Source: Arcanobacterium_A bovis
Lineage (GTDB): Bacteria; Actinomycetota; Actinomycetes; Actinomycetales; Actinomycetaceae
Assembly: GCF_042655305.1 (NCBI RefSeq)
Contig: NZ_JBHSLR010000005.1
Reading direction: 5' to 3' (one strand)
Length of the DNA: 64,000 nt
The notes beneath the pieces are model-generated. The model was not told the DNA's origin and searched no databases. It saw only the letters and a program-made list of their open reading frames with translations. Positions 26,951-35,343 of the stretch are shown here, one piece after another (position 1 is the first letter of the stretch; each line of letters starts with the position of its first letter). Position numbers and translations under genes: made by a program.

Positions 26951-27765
26951 TTGGCGTAACCTCCCACTGTTTGCATTAGTTCTCCAAGTTCCGCGCCATA
27001 CTCCGGAGCTCCTTGCATCACGATCTTTTGAGACACAGTTGCCTCAATCATGTCGTCAACATCAAGGAGGATTCCGAGCGCACTTCGCGTTGAATCGAAT
27101 GCCATTGCAAAGAACGGCTTCGACCGCGTGTAAGAGCCGCGCACTGCCTTAGACCGGCCGCCTTTGACCCTGATATACGCATCAAGATCTTCGCGACCCA
27201 CTACCGTAAGCTGGTACACGCGATCTGGCTGCCTATTGGCCCAGTCCCTAAACAGTGGATGTTTCGCCTTGTTCAACTGCGAAATTCCGCTTGTCAGGAG
27301 GTAGAACATGCACTTGACGAGAAGTGCTTGATCATCTGGATCCTCAGGAGGTTCAGTCGCGCCGAGCAAACTCGACATCTTGAGCAGTGATCGGACGGTA
27401 GCCACCAGCAATCCTGGATTGGAAAGAGCACCTTTCATCTTCGGCAGCTTCAATCCACCAGTAAAGAAGGTGTTGAGATCCTCTCGTGAAGCAAATTCCA
27501 GCTCCAAATTGGGAGCCAAATGTTCGCCCACCCGAACCGTCACATCACCGTCTTCGACGACGAGATGCGTCGCCATCTTTCCTGGCGTTCCGTCGTCGTT
27601 ACTCTCCCCAGTGAGCGCCGAAATCTGCACTACACCGTTCTTGCCGCGAAAAGCCTTCTTGAGAGCAGGTGTTTCGGCGATGATCGGCTTGAGCACGGGA
27701 ACGACTGCATTGAGGAATACGATGGTCTGGTACCGGACGTCGTCCGCAGTCTTTTCCTCAGACAT
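26947..27765 (-). CDS. SCP2-like protein, second copy of the operon
   Basis: A 272-residue protein that I cannot name with certainty. The central part (ATHLVVEDGDVTVRVGEHLAPNLELEFASREDLNTFFTGG, in segments) has the alternating strand pattern of sterol-carrier-protein-2 domains, which bind hydrophobic ligands. The flanking helical regions (RSLLKMSSLLGA and KCMFYLLTSGISQLNKAK) resemble those of the first gene of this operon (30937-31686), so the two are probably paralogues. There is no signal peptide. It begins just after the transketolase C gene, with GAGG upstream, and overlaps the VOC gene. The ligand is unknown. Confidence 0.6.
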   Translation of the reverse strand: MSEEKTADDVRYQTIVFLNAVVPVLKPIIAETPALKKAFRGKNGVVQISALTGESNDDGTPGKMATHLVVEDGDVTVRVGEHLAPNLELEFASREDLNTFFTGGLKLPKMKGALSNPGLLVATVRSLLKMSSLLGATEPPEDPDDQALLVKCMFYLLTSGISQLNKAKHPLFRDWANRQPDRVYQLTVVGREDLDAYIRVKGGRSKAVRGSYTRSKPFFAMAFDSTRSALGILLDVDDMIEATVSQKIVMQGAPEYGAELGELMQTVGGYAK

Positions 27766-27767
27766 AA

Positions 27768-28778
27768 TCAGACCTCATCATCCCAATCGTCGTCTTCCTC
27801 GATCTCAATTCGCATTAGCTCGCGAGCCGTTTCGAGGATGCCGTTCTCGTCGTAGCCGTAATGCGCGAAGAGATCTTCTGGCTGTCCAATCATCGACCAC
27901 TTGTCTGGAATACCGAGCTTGCGGAAGGCGAAGCCCTTTCCAGTGCTAGCGGCGATGTCAGCTACCGCTGAACCCAAGCCATGTGCGATATTGGCATCTT
28001 CAACCGTAATAACACGTCGGGTTTCTGCAACAGCCGCCTTGATCGTTTCCTCATCAAGTGGCTTGATCGAATAGAGGTCGATTACGCGCACGGAAAGTCC
28101 ATCCTCAGAGCGCAGGCGCTCAGCAGCTTGGAGTGCACGCCATACCGGAGCACCTGAAGCCATGATGGTAATATCGGATCCCTCCATTAGCGTGTGTGAT
28201 CCACCAATTCGGAAATCTGGAATCGGTTCGCTGTAGACCTTCTGGTCAAAGCCGCGGTTCACTCGCACATAAGCAGGGCCATTGTGCTCGTAGACCGCTT
28301 CTACTGCCTGCGCAGTAGCCATACCATCAGCTGGGCAGAGCGTAACGAGATTTGAAATCGAACGCAGGATTCCGAAATCTTCTGGGCTCTGATGGGTTGA
28401 TCCCGCTTGCCCAAATGAGAGACCAGAATGCGTGGCAATTACCTTCACGTTCGCGTTGCCGTAGCAGACGTCGGTGCGAAGCTGTTCAAGAGCGCGGAGC
28501 GTTGCGAAGGAAGCGAAGGTCGATACGAAAGGTACGAATCCGCACTTCGCCATACCTGCAGCCATACCAAACATGTTCTGCTCAGCAATACCTACATTGA
28601 AGAATCGTTCTGGGAAAGCGTCAGCAAGCAGACCGATCTTCGTAGACTTCGCTAGATCGCCAGAAAAACCAACGATCTCAGGATGCTCTTTGGCGAGTTC
28701 AACAAGAGTACGTCCGTAAACTTCGGCGGTTGCCATATCCGCACCGTCGAGCATTGTGTAGGTTAGTCCTCCAGCCAT
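27768..28778 (-). CDS. Transketolase, C-terminal (pyrimidine) subunit
   Basis: The second half of a split thiamine-diphosphate transketolase. The 336-residue protein contains the pyrimidine-binding domain with the catalytic Glu in RFFNVGIAEQNMFGMAAGMA and THSGLSFGQAGSTHQSPEDFGILRSI, then the C-terminal transketolase domain (EDANIAHGLGSAVADIA). A final acidic tail (EIEEDDDWDDEV) is unusual. It begins one base after the N-terminal subunit gene stop (TGA G ATG), so the two chains are made together. Split transketolases occur in apiose, sulfosugar and some secondary-metabolite pathways; which applies here is not visible. Confidence 0.92.
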   Translation of the reverse strand: MAGGLTYTMLDGADMATAEVYGRTLVELAKEHPEIVGFSGDLAKSTKIGLLADAFPERFFNVGIAEQNMFGMAAGMAKCGFVPFVSTFASFATLRALEQLRTDVCYGNANVKVIATHSGLSFGQAGSTHQSPEDFGILRSISNLVTLCPADGMATAQAVEAVYEHNGPAYVRVNRGFDQKVYSEPIPDFRIGGSHTLMEGSDITIMASGAPVWRALQAAERLRSEDGLSVRVIDLYSIKPLDEETIKAAVAETRRVITVEDANIAHGLGSAVADIAASTGKGFAFRKLGIPDKWSMIGQPEDLFAHYGYDENGILETARELMRIEIEEDDDWDDEV

Positions 28779-28779
28779 C

Positions 28780-29643
28780 TCACTTCTCCTTAATCTTTGC
28801 TACGCGCTTTGCGTGGTATTCCTCAAGTGCCTTATGACCTTCAACAGCCTGATCGCCACCGAAGGATCCATAATGCCACTTGTAGTCACCAGCGATGGTG
28901 TCAATACCTTCACCCTTAATGGTGTTGGCAATGATCATTACTGGCTTGTCCTTAATTGCATCGGCCGCACGGAACGTTTCCACCAGCTCAGGAATGTTAT
29001 GACCGTCAATGTCAAAGACTTCCCAGCCAAAAGCAGTCCATTTGTCGGCAAATGGTTCGAGCGCCATAACGTCTTCCGTCATACCATCGATCATCGCTTT
29101 GTTACGATCGACAATGCCGATGAGCCCGCCCAGCTTGAAGTGCGAAGCTGCCATTGCCGCTTCCCAAATCGAGCCTTCGTTGCACTCACCGTCACCCATG
29201 AGACAGTAGGTACGGAAGTTCCTGCCAGAGAGTCGTGAGGCTGCTGCCATTCCGACGGCGATCGAAAGGCCATGTCCCAGCGAGCCTGTTGCAATCTCAA
29301 CACCAGGTACTTTCGATCCATCCGGATGCATACCGAGTGGCGAACCAGTATGGTTGAAATTCTTCAACCATTCCTTTGGAAAACATCCAAGATCGGCCAA
29401 CACAGGAGCATACCCCACACCGATATGTCCTTTGGAAAGAACAAAGCGGTCGCGGTCAGGATCATCAAGTTTCGAGGAATCAAAATTCATTACCTCGTGA
29501 TATAGGACGGTGAGAATATCGACTGCCGACAACGATCCACCGATATGGCCACCACCAGCCCAAACGACCGTATCGAGCGTCAGGGAACGGAGTTCATGTG
29601 CCTTATCTTCAAGACGCCGCCATATGCTTGCATCAATAGCCAT
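28780..29643 (-). CDS. Transketolase, N-terminal (thiamine-diphosphate) subunit
   Basis: The first half of a split transketolase, 287 residues. The Mg/ThDP motif is GDGECNEGSIWEAAMAASHFK ending at DRNK, read in parts (GDGECNEGS then VDRNKAMIDG). Other typical segments are SKGHIGVGYAPVLADLG and ATGSLGHGLSIAVGMA. It transfers a two-carbon unit from a ketose to an aldose. It overlaps the aminotransferase stop by one base (TAATG), which supports one transcript and coupled translation. A full housekeeping transketolase would be about 660-700 residues in one chain, so this pair is a specialised enzyme. Confidence 0.93.
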   Translation of the reverse strand: MAIDASIWRRLEDKAHELRSLTLDTVVWAGGGHIGGSLSAVDILTVLYHEVMNFDSSKLDDPDRDRFVLSKGHIGVGYAPVLADLGCFPKEWLKNFNHTGSPLGMHPDGSKVPGVEIATGSLGHGLSIAVGMAAASRLSGRNFRTYCLMGDGECNEGSIWEAAMAASHFKLGGLIGIVDRNKAMIDGMTEDVMALEPFADKWTAFGWEVFDIDGHNIPELVETFRAADAIKDKPVMIIANTIKGEGIDTIAGDYKWHYGSFGGDQAVEGHKALEEYHAKRVAKIKEK

Positions 29644-30926
29644 TACATAACCTTTCCTAGAAGTTGCTTTACGTTCTTGCTCACAACTCGATAAGCTTCA
29701 TCCGCAACATCGAGAGTGAACTGAATGTCTTCGTCGGTAAGCGATGCATTGATGAACAAATTGTGATGGCTTGAGAAGAACACTCCTCGGCGCACACATT
29801 CGCTCACGAATGCTTGATGAATAAAGTTATTCGGATCGGTCTCACCGCGGTATCCTGCTGTGCGCATGAACCACATTGCTGGCTCGCCCGAAACAACCAA
29901 ATCAAAGCCATTTGCAGACGCAACCTCTTGCAAACCAGCAGTGAGCTTCTCGCCCTTTTCAGTGCAGACCTTCGCAACATCAATTTCACGCATCTTGTTG
30001 ATACAAGCAAGAGCAGCTGCCATTGGCGCTGCAGAGAGCCAGTACGAACCCGTGTAGAACACCGAGGACACTGCATCCATGTATTCTTTCTTGCCCACGA
30101 GAGCGGAAATATTGTAACCGTTAGCAAGCGCCTTGCAGTAGCAGAGCAGATCAGCATCGAATCCGTAGTGAACATCCGAACCGCGCACGTCAAGACGGAA
30201 ACCGCAGCGCACGTCGTCGATAATCAGAAGGATTCCTTCCTTGGTGCACAGCTCGCGAACTTTCTGCCAGTACCCATCGGGAGCGAGACGGTTGTCCTCA
30301 ACGATTGGATGGTGGTAAGGAGTTGCGATGATTGCAGCAATCTGTCCACGATTCGCGTGAACTGCCTTCTTCAATGCGGAGAAATCACCGAACGGCGTGT
30401 AGATATTATTCGACACATCTGCCTCAGTGATGCCTGGATGATCAGCATGCTGGGTCCATGGTGCAACACCGTGGTAGCCGCCGTAATGCATAAGGATCTT
30501 CTCGCGGTTCGTTGCAGCTTTCGCCGTCATCACCGCGAGGCTGGTGACGTCGCCACCATTTTTTGCGAAAAACGCCCAGTCCGCACTGGAGATCGTATCG
30601 GTCAAGAGTTCTGCGAGTTCTACCATGCGTTCCGTTGGCAAAATGGTGCAGTCGCCCTTCTTATACTGTGCTGCTGCGGCCGCATTAACCTCTGGATCGT
30701 TGTATCCGAGAATATTAGGTCCGTATGCGCACATGTAGTCGATAAAGCGATTTCCATCCAGATCCCAGAAATACGAGCCTTTGGCACGCTCGAGATAAAG
30801 CGGATAATTGCTCACAGGCATGAAGCAGCCTTCAGCAGGTCCTAAGTGTCCATACACACCACCTGGAATGACCTTCGTTGCGCGTAAGAATAGTTCTGAG
30901 CTCTTTGGGTATGTGTAAGTTTCCAT
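29643..30926 (-). CDS. Class III PLP aminotransferase, glutamate-1-semialdehyde aminomutase-like
   Basis: A 427-residue fold-type I PLP enzyme. The catalytic Lys is K265 in LLCYCKALANGYNISALVG, the ring-binding Asp is in ILLIIDDVRCGFR (D237) and the cofactor-contact segment is MHYGGYHGVAPW. These match the glutamate-1-semialdehyde aminomutase branch, but the gene is not with hem genes and the DDVRCGF motif differs from the usual DEVMTGF. It probably transfers an amino group to or from a keto-sugar or aldehyde. The start at 30926 has AGGA eight bases upstream. It follows the SCP2-like gene and overlaps the transketolase N gene. Confidence 0.9.
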   Translation of the reverse strand: METYTYPKSSELFLRATKVIPGGVYGHLGPAEGCFMPVSNYPLYLERAKGSYFWDLDGNRFIDYMCAYGPNILGYNDPEVNAAAAAQYKKGDCTILPTERMVELAELLTDTISSADWAFFAKNGGDVTSLAVMTAKAATNREKILMHYGGYHGVAPWTQHADHPGITEADVSNNIYTPFGDFSALKKAVHANRGQIAAIIATPYHHPIVEDNRLAPDGYWQKVRELCTKEGILLIIDDVRCGFRLDVRGSDVHYGFDADLLCYCKALANGYNISALVGKKEYMDAVSSVFYTGSYWLSAAPMAAALACINKMREIDVAKVCTEKGEKLTAGLQEVASANGFDLVVSGEPAMWFMRTAGYRGETDPNNFIHQAFVSECVRRGVFFSSHHNLFINASLTDEDIQFTLDVADEAYRVVSKNVKQLLGKVM

Positions 30927-30936
30927 CGTTTTCGTC

Positions 30937-31686
30937 CTATCCGAGGTAGTGAGGAACAAGTCCAAGTAGCTTGTTGAAGTTGTCTAGGATTGGCACAAAT
31001 CCTCCAAGTTGGATTTGATCCTTACCAACAGCTTCAAAGCTAGGAATTTCTCCACGCAAAACTCCACCAGCCACATCCAAATCCGAGAAAACCATCTTGG
31101 CACTCGGATGATTAGATAGTCCTTCAACTACCCGTAGCCTGTGATCTTTGATGCGAATGATCAATGCTGGACCACCGATTACAGCGAGTTGAAGATCACC
31201 ATCGCGCATTCGGCTCGCAGCTTCTTTTCCAGCAACGTCGTGATTTGCAATTTCTGCCAATGCGTATGACGCAATATGCAAGGTAAGAATTGTATTACGA
31301 CGCCGGTATTCAGGATCCTGCAGCTTCTGCGGCGTAGGCATAAGATATTCGGTCAAGATATTGGTCAGATCGGTGAACGGTCCCGTAAGGAACTTGATCC
31401 TCCGGATACCTTTCACAGGAACAGGAGCACCCGTTCCTGCGAACATTTTGTTCACCATAATCGGTGCAGGGAATGCCAAATTCATGGTATTAGGGCCAGC
31501 ACCTTCAAGATGCTTGATAGTGCCGTTCTTGATTACCAGCCGCATAGTTCCTTTAGGACTGGTGAATTGAATTGTTTCATCGGCGTGTGCGATGACTTGT
31601 GCAGCTTTGTCGTCGAGCTGGACCAATGTTTCAAGCGTGCGAAGCACACCAAAAAGATTGACTCGACTTAATGTTGCATTATCCAT
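30937..31686 (-). CDS. SCP2-like protein, first gene of the operon
   Basis: A 249-residue protein of uncertain family. Residues around 40-90 (ETIQFTSPKGTMRLVIKNGTIKHLEGAG then MNLAFPAPIMVNKMFAGTGAPVPVKG) and a later segment (LQLAVIGGPALIIRIKDHRLRVVEG then AKMVFSDLDVAGGVLRGE) look like two SCP2-type ligand-binding modules. There is no signal peptide. It opens the six-gene operon; GAGGAGG lies eight bases before the ATG. The gene has a relative at 26947-27765. Two lipid-carrier-fold proteins with sugar-type enzymes is an unusual combination, and the role is unknown. Confidence 0.6.
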   Translation of the reverse strand: MDNATLSRVNLFGVLRTLETLVQLDDKAAQVIAHADETIQFTSPKGTMRLVIKNGTIKHLEGAGPNTMNLAFPAPIMVNKMFAGTGAPVPVKGIRRIKFLTGPFTDLTNILTEYLMPTPQKLQDPEYRRRNTILTLHIASYALAEIANHDVAGKEAASRMRDGDLQLAVIGGPALIIRIKDHRLRVVEGLSNHPSAKMVFSDLDVAGGVLRGEIPSFEAVGKDQIQLGGFVPILDNFNKLLGLVPHYLG

Positions 31687-31762
31687 TTAGGTCGCCTCCT
31701 CGTTGAGCTTAAAAATAATAGTACCGCCAGTTCGGATAAATTTCGTGGTTTTAGACACGTTT

Positions 31763-31788
31763 CTTCAAGCAATTTTTCGAACTTGAAG
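31763..31788 (-). promoter_or_regulatory. Inverted repeat upstream of the six-gene operon
   Basis: CTTCAAG, 12-base spacer, CTTGAAG: a 7-bp dyad about 77 bp before the SCP2-like start. A second dyad, ACTAAA-CGAAA-TTTAGT, lies at 31833-31849. Either could be an operator. The 283-bp gap 31687-31969 otherwise contains nothing I recognise. Confidence 0.35.
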
Positions 31789-31969
31789 ATTCACACAGTT
31801 CTATCAGCTGAAACGTAAAAATCCAATGTTGAACTAAACGAAATTTAGTCTAGCCGCTCCTCACAAATCGCGTTCCTATCCGGTTTTGTTCCAAGATCTT
31901 TGCACGCCAAATTACACAGATTTCTCGATAAGTTCTGCTATCTGCACGAAAAAATGAGACGATAGGCCT

Positions 31970-32398
31970 ATGGCAACAATTGAAATGTGCGAAGGCGATA
32001 AACTCGAGGATTTCCTTGTCCCCATACTCAAGAAGATTCCCGATCCGAACAATCAAGAAACTGCACTTGCTTTGATTGAACGAATTCTTAAAACATACCC
32101 ACAGTTGAAGCTGCGTATAGCGTGGAATCAACCCATGTTTACCGACCACGGCACTTTCATCATGGGAATGTCGTTTGCCAAAGCACACTTTTCTATCAGC
32201 CCTGAATATAAGGGAATGGTCACTTTTGCTTCCAAATTGGAAGAGCTCGGCATCGACCATTCTAAGATGCTGATTCGATTCCCATGGAAAGACGACGTAC
32301 CGTTCGCACTGATCCAAGAAATCATCGAATTCAATATCCGCGATAAAGCCGATGTGAACACCTTCTGGCGGCACGACAAGCACGACGACGAATGCTAG
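31970..32398 (+). CDS. DUF1801 / YdhG-like protein
   Basis: A 142-residue protein of the DUF1801 family, some members of which are described as frataxin-like iron chaperones (YdhG). The family pattern is visible in LKLRIAWNQPMFTDHGTFIMGMSFAKAHFSISPE and in the ending FNIRDKADVNTFWR. No signal peptide or membrane segment is present. It stands alone on the plus strand, is divergent from the six-gene operon and converges with kup across a perfect bidirectional hairpin. The start lacks a strong Shine-Dalgarno. Function inferred from the family only. Confidence 0.75.
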   Translation: MATIEMCEGDKLEDFLVPILKKIPDPNNQETALALIERILKTYPQLKLRIAWNQPMFTDHGTFIMGMSFAKAHFSISPEYKGMVTFASKLEELGIDHSKMLIRFPWKDDVPFALIQEIIEFNIRDKADVNTFWRHDKHDDEC

Positions 32399-32486
32399 GA
32401 ATCGCCGATGTATAGGTGGCGTTGATTCAACGTCCAGTGTAAAAGATCCGATGTAAAACGCTTTGATGCCATAAGGCTCTATAAAC

Positions 32487-32526
32487 AGTGGTGGGCGGCA
32501 CTTCAATTGAAGTGCCGCCCACCACT
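32487..32526. terminator. Bidirectional palindrome between the DUF1801 gene and kup
   Basis: A 40-bp near-uninterrupted palindrome with AGTGGTGGGCGGCACTTCAA arms, between two converging genes, so it can stop transcription from both sides. No long U-tract is present. Confidence 0.8.
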
Positions 32527-32569
32527 AGCAACACCGATATAAGTTTTCTGTTAGTGAGGCTAAGTACTC

Positions 32570-34630
32570 TTATAGGTAAATAGATCCGCCGATAATTACG
32601 GTGCGATGACGTGGAAGCCGGAATGCTTCCATTCGCGAACCTGCATTTCGACTGAGGAACATGTATAACGACCTGCGCCAACGCAAATACCATGGCATCT
32701 CGTCACTCGGGCGGAAGTCCATCACCGACAGGAAGTATCGAGCGTCGTCATTGGCATAGACGAAATCAGGATCTTTACCAGAACTCCACTTGAGGTTGTG
32801 CGGAATATTTTGGTTGTCGTTAAAGCCGAGCTGAATAGTCATGCTCATAATGCCGTCTTCTGGCTCGCCTAACCGCTCAATGCTCACACGATCCACATGC
32901 CGCACGTGCGGAATGTTTCGTACCAGCACCCGAACGAACACAATCTGTTCATGAAGTGTGTGGTTGAAACGTACGTTTTCTTTGAGTGCGAGTGGTACAG
33001 TGCCTTTACTTTGGTGAAGATAAATTGCCTGACCAGGGATGCGCGGCAGATTGAGCGCTCGGATCTTCGTAAGCCATTCGTCCAGCGGCATTTCAATCTC
33101 ACCGCGCACTTTGTAAACTGTGTACGATCCCCACATCCAAGTGGTCATAATAATGATAACGCTGATAGCAATAGCAATAGGCAACCAACCGCCGGTCGGA
33201 ATCTTCATCACGTTAGCGGAGAAATAAAGCGTTTCGAGAATACCCACTATGGCGAGGACTGGAAGCAACCTGAACATTGACCACTTCCATACAATATGCG
33301 CATACGCACAGAACAGTGCCAAGGTGAGCATTTCTGTTCCAGTAACTGCCAAACCATAGGCGTTAGAAAGTGCTCCAGACGATCTGAAACCAAGAATCAA
33401 AGCTGCAACACCGATCATAAGCATGGTGTTAATTCCCGGAATGTAGATCTGCCCGCCTTCGGACTTCGAGGTATGCATGATGCGCATGCGCGGCACTAAA
33501 CCGAGGTTCAAAGCCTGCTGAGTTACTGAGAAAGCCCCCGAAATCACTGCCTGGGAAGCAATTACGGTGGCGGTAGTCGCGAGAATGACGACGGGCCACA
33601 ACAAAGATTCAGGCACGAGGTTGAAGAATGGATTCGATACAGCCGATGGCTCGTTAATCAACAAAGCACCTTGACCCAAATAGTTGATGGTCAAGCATGG
33701 AAATACGAGCAAGAGCCACGATGTAACGATAGGTTTACGTCCGAAGTGCCCCATATCCGCATAAAGCGTCTCGGCGCCAGTAATCGCTAGCACCGAAGCT
33801 CCAAGAGCCACGAATCCCATGAATGGGTGCGCAATGGCGAACATAAGTGCGTGATGCGGCGAAATTGCAGCAATAATACCAGGATGCTCAATAATATGCG
33901 GAACTCCGAGCAACGCCAGTGTAATGAACCAGCCCACCATGACCGGTCCAAAAAGCCTACCCACCTTGCCCGTTCCAAACTTTTGGATAGAGAACAAGGC
34001 AATCAGAATTACCAGCGAAATTGGCACTACGGCCTTCGTTGCCGCTGGCGATATAAGTTCCAGACCTTCCACCGCAGACATCACTGAGATCGCCGGAGTG
34101 ATGATTGAGTCTCCGTAGAACAGTGATGCGCCGATAATTCCAAGGAAAGTAAAGAGGCCAAACAACCTGCGTCCCTTTGTGGCCTTGCGTAAAAGTGCCG
34201 TTAGCGCAAGGATTCCGCCTTCGCCATCGTTTCCCGCACGCATCACCAAGAACAGGTACTTGTACGTTACAACCAACGTAATTGACCAAAAGACTAGAGA
34301 AATAATTCCGTACACGCTCTCTTGATTGACAGGAATGAGTCCATGATCAAGATTAAAAACCGCGTGCATCGCATATAGAGGCGAGGTGCCAATATCACCG
34401 AAAATTACTCCGAGAGCAGCAAGCATCAAGGCTGCTTGACTCGATTTTGTGTGGTGGAGACCGTGAATATCGATTTCTCCAGTTTGCGTGGGATCAGCTA
34501 CAGGTGTTTCCGACGCCGGCGTCTGCGTTGCGTCTGTGGCAACATCATTCGCTTCAAGGTCTTGGGGAAGATCTTCTGATTTCTCTTCTGCTTCTGGCTG
34601 ATCGTCTAGTTCATCGAATGCATACTGCAT
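32570..34630 (-). CDS. kup: Potassium uptake protein Kup
   Basis: Kup is a proton-coupled K+ transporter. The 686-residue protein has an acidic, hydrophilic N-terminal extension of about 60 residues, then the conserved ALGVIFGDIGTSPLYAMHAVF start, about twelve membrane segments, and a soluble C-terminal domain. Further family segments are RAGNDGEGGILALTALL, GDSIITPAISVMSAVEGLEL and the ALLINEPSAVSNPFFNLVPE loop. Kup of E. coli is 622 residues; the extra length is the N-terminal extension. It follows the CofE-like gene on the minus strand with 67 bp between. No riboswitch-like leader is visible there. Confidence 0.95.
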   Translation of the reverse strand: MQYAFDELDDQPEAEEKSEDLPQDLEANDVATDATQTPASETPVADPTQTGEIDIHGLHHTKSSQAALMLAALGVIFGDIGTSPLYAMHAVFNLDHGLIPVNQESVYGIISLVFWSITLVVTYKYLFLVMRAGNDGEGGILALTALLRKATKGRRLFGLFTFLGIIGASLFYGDSIITPAISVMSAVEGLELISPAATKAVVPISLVILIALFSIQKFGTGKVGRLFGPVMVGWFITLALLGVPHIIEHPGIIAAISPHHALMFAIAHPFMGFVALGASVLAITGAETLYADMGHFGRKPIVTSWLLLVFPCLTINYLGQGALLINEPSAVSNPFFNLVPESLLWPVVILATTATVIASQAVISGAFSVTQQALNLGLVPRMRIMHTSKSEGGQIYIPGINTMLMIGVAALILGFRSSGALSNAYGLAVTGTEMLTLALFCAYAHIVWKWSMFRLLPVLAIVGILETLYFSANVMKIPTGGWLPIAIAISVIIIMTTWMWGSYTVYKVRGEIEMPLDEWLTKIRALNLPRIPGQAIYLHQSKGTVPLALKENVRFNHTLHEQIVFVRVLVRNIPHVRHVDRVSIERLGEPEDGIMSMTIQLGFNDNQNIPHNLKWSSGKDPDFVYANDDARYFLSVMDFRPSDEMPWYLRWRRSLYMFLSRNAGSRMEAFRLPRHRTVIIGGSIYL

Positions 34631-34697
34631 GCCGCCAGCCTAGCACCGCCGACCAAAAATCCCTATATCGATCGCAGATTATACAGTATTATCTTCG

Positions 34698-35255
34698 TTA
34701 CGAATCGCGGTTTAACGAAGTATTAACGGGCATATCTTCCCACATAAGTACGTCACTCAATCCGCGAATTATCGAAACGCAATATCTTTTATCCTCAGCA
34801 ATAACCTGCTCATGAGCAGAAATCAGCTTACTTAACAACGCGTTCGAAGCGCCATGCATACGCTCAAATCCAGCACTTCCAAGCACTTCACGATGAGAGG
34901 TAATAATCACCCCTGGGCGTCCGCCAAAACGCGCCGCGAAACCACGTCGCAACTGTGCTGCGGCGTCGTCGGCGTTCTCAACTGGATCGAGATCCAAGCC
35001 TGCGGGTATCCCTGCCCTACTCGCAAAGCCTCCTTCGTGATCGCCATAACGAAACCACTTACCTTGCGCTTTAGCAACGATTTTCCCACACACTACCACC
35101 ACATCTGTGCCGTGCATACCATAGCGTCCGTCGGGCCATTGCAAACGAGCAACAGCACGTGACACCACCGCCCCTAGATCATCGGAACTCGTTATTTGCG
35201 GCATGCCTCGAACTGGCAGGCACAGGAAGTCCTGCTCATCTAATTCCTCATTCAT
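34698..35255 (-). CDS. CofE-like (F420:glutamate ligase-related) orphan protein
   Basis: A 185-residue protein resembling coenzyme F420-0:L-glutamate ligase. The N-terminal pattern LPVRGMPQITSSDDLGAVVSRAVARL, the central DVVVVCGKIVAKAQGKW and the later DLDPVENADDAAAQLRRGFAARFG followed by GVIITS match the CofE layout. The segment that is normally TDTxGRPWR reads TSHREVLGSAGFER here, and the protein is shorter than CofE (about 250), so it may have another activity. No other F420 gene lies in the window. The start at 35255 has a poor Shine-Dalgarno; the open frame extends upstream and would overlap the valS start. Confidence 0.6.
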   Translation of the reverse strand: MNEELDEQDFLCLPVRGMPQITSSDDLGAVVSRAVARLQWPDGRYGMHGTDVVVVCGKIVAKAQGKWFRYGDHEGGFASRAGIPAGLDLDPVENADDAAAQLRRGFAARFGGRPGVIITSHREVLGSAGFERMHGASNALLSKLISAHEQVIAEDKRYCVSIIRGLSDVLMWEDMPVNTSLNRDS

Positions 35256-35343
35256 CACCACGATCATAACGAGCAAGGGTGAAGCACACCACCTCGGCGG
35301 GCAGCAAATTCGGAATTCTCGCCATTCGTGGGAGAATAGTACC

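Noticed and set aside
29814..30845. Long plus-strand frame of 343 codons
   Set aside because: It is antisense to the aminotransferase gene, has no recognisable domains and a composition that follows from the sense gene.
34631..34697. c-di-AMP riboswitch before kup
   Set aside because: The gap is only 67 bp and lacks the conserved core of that riboswitch.
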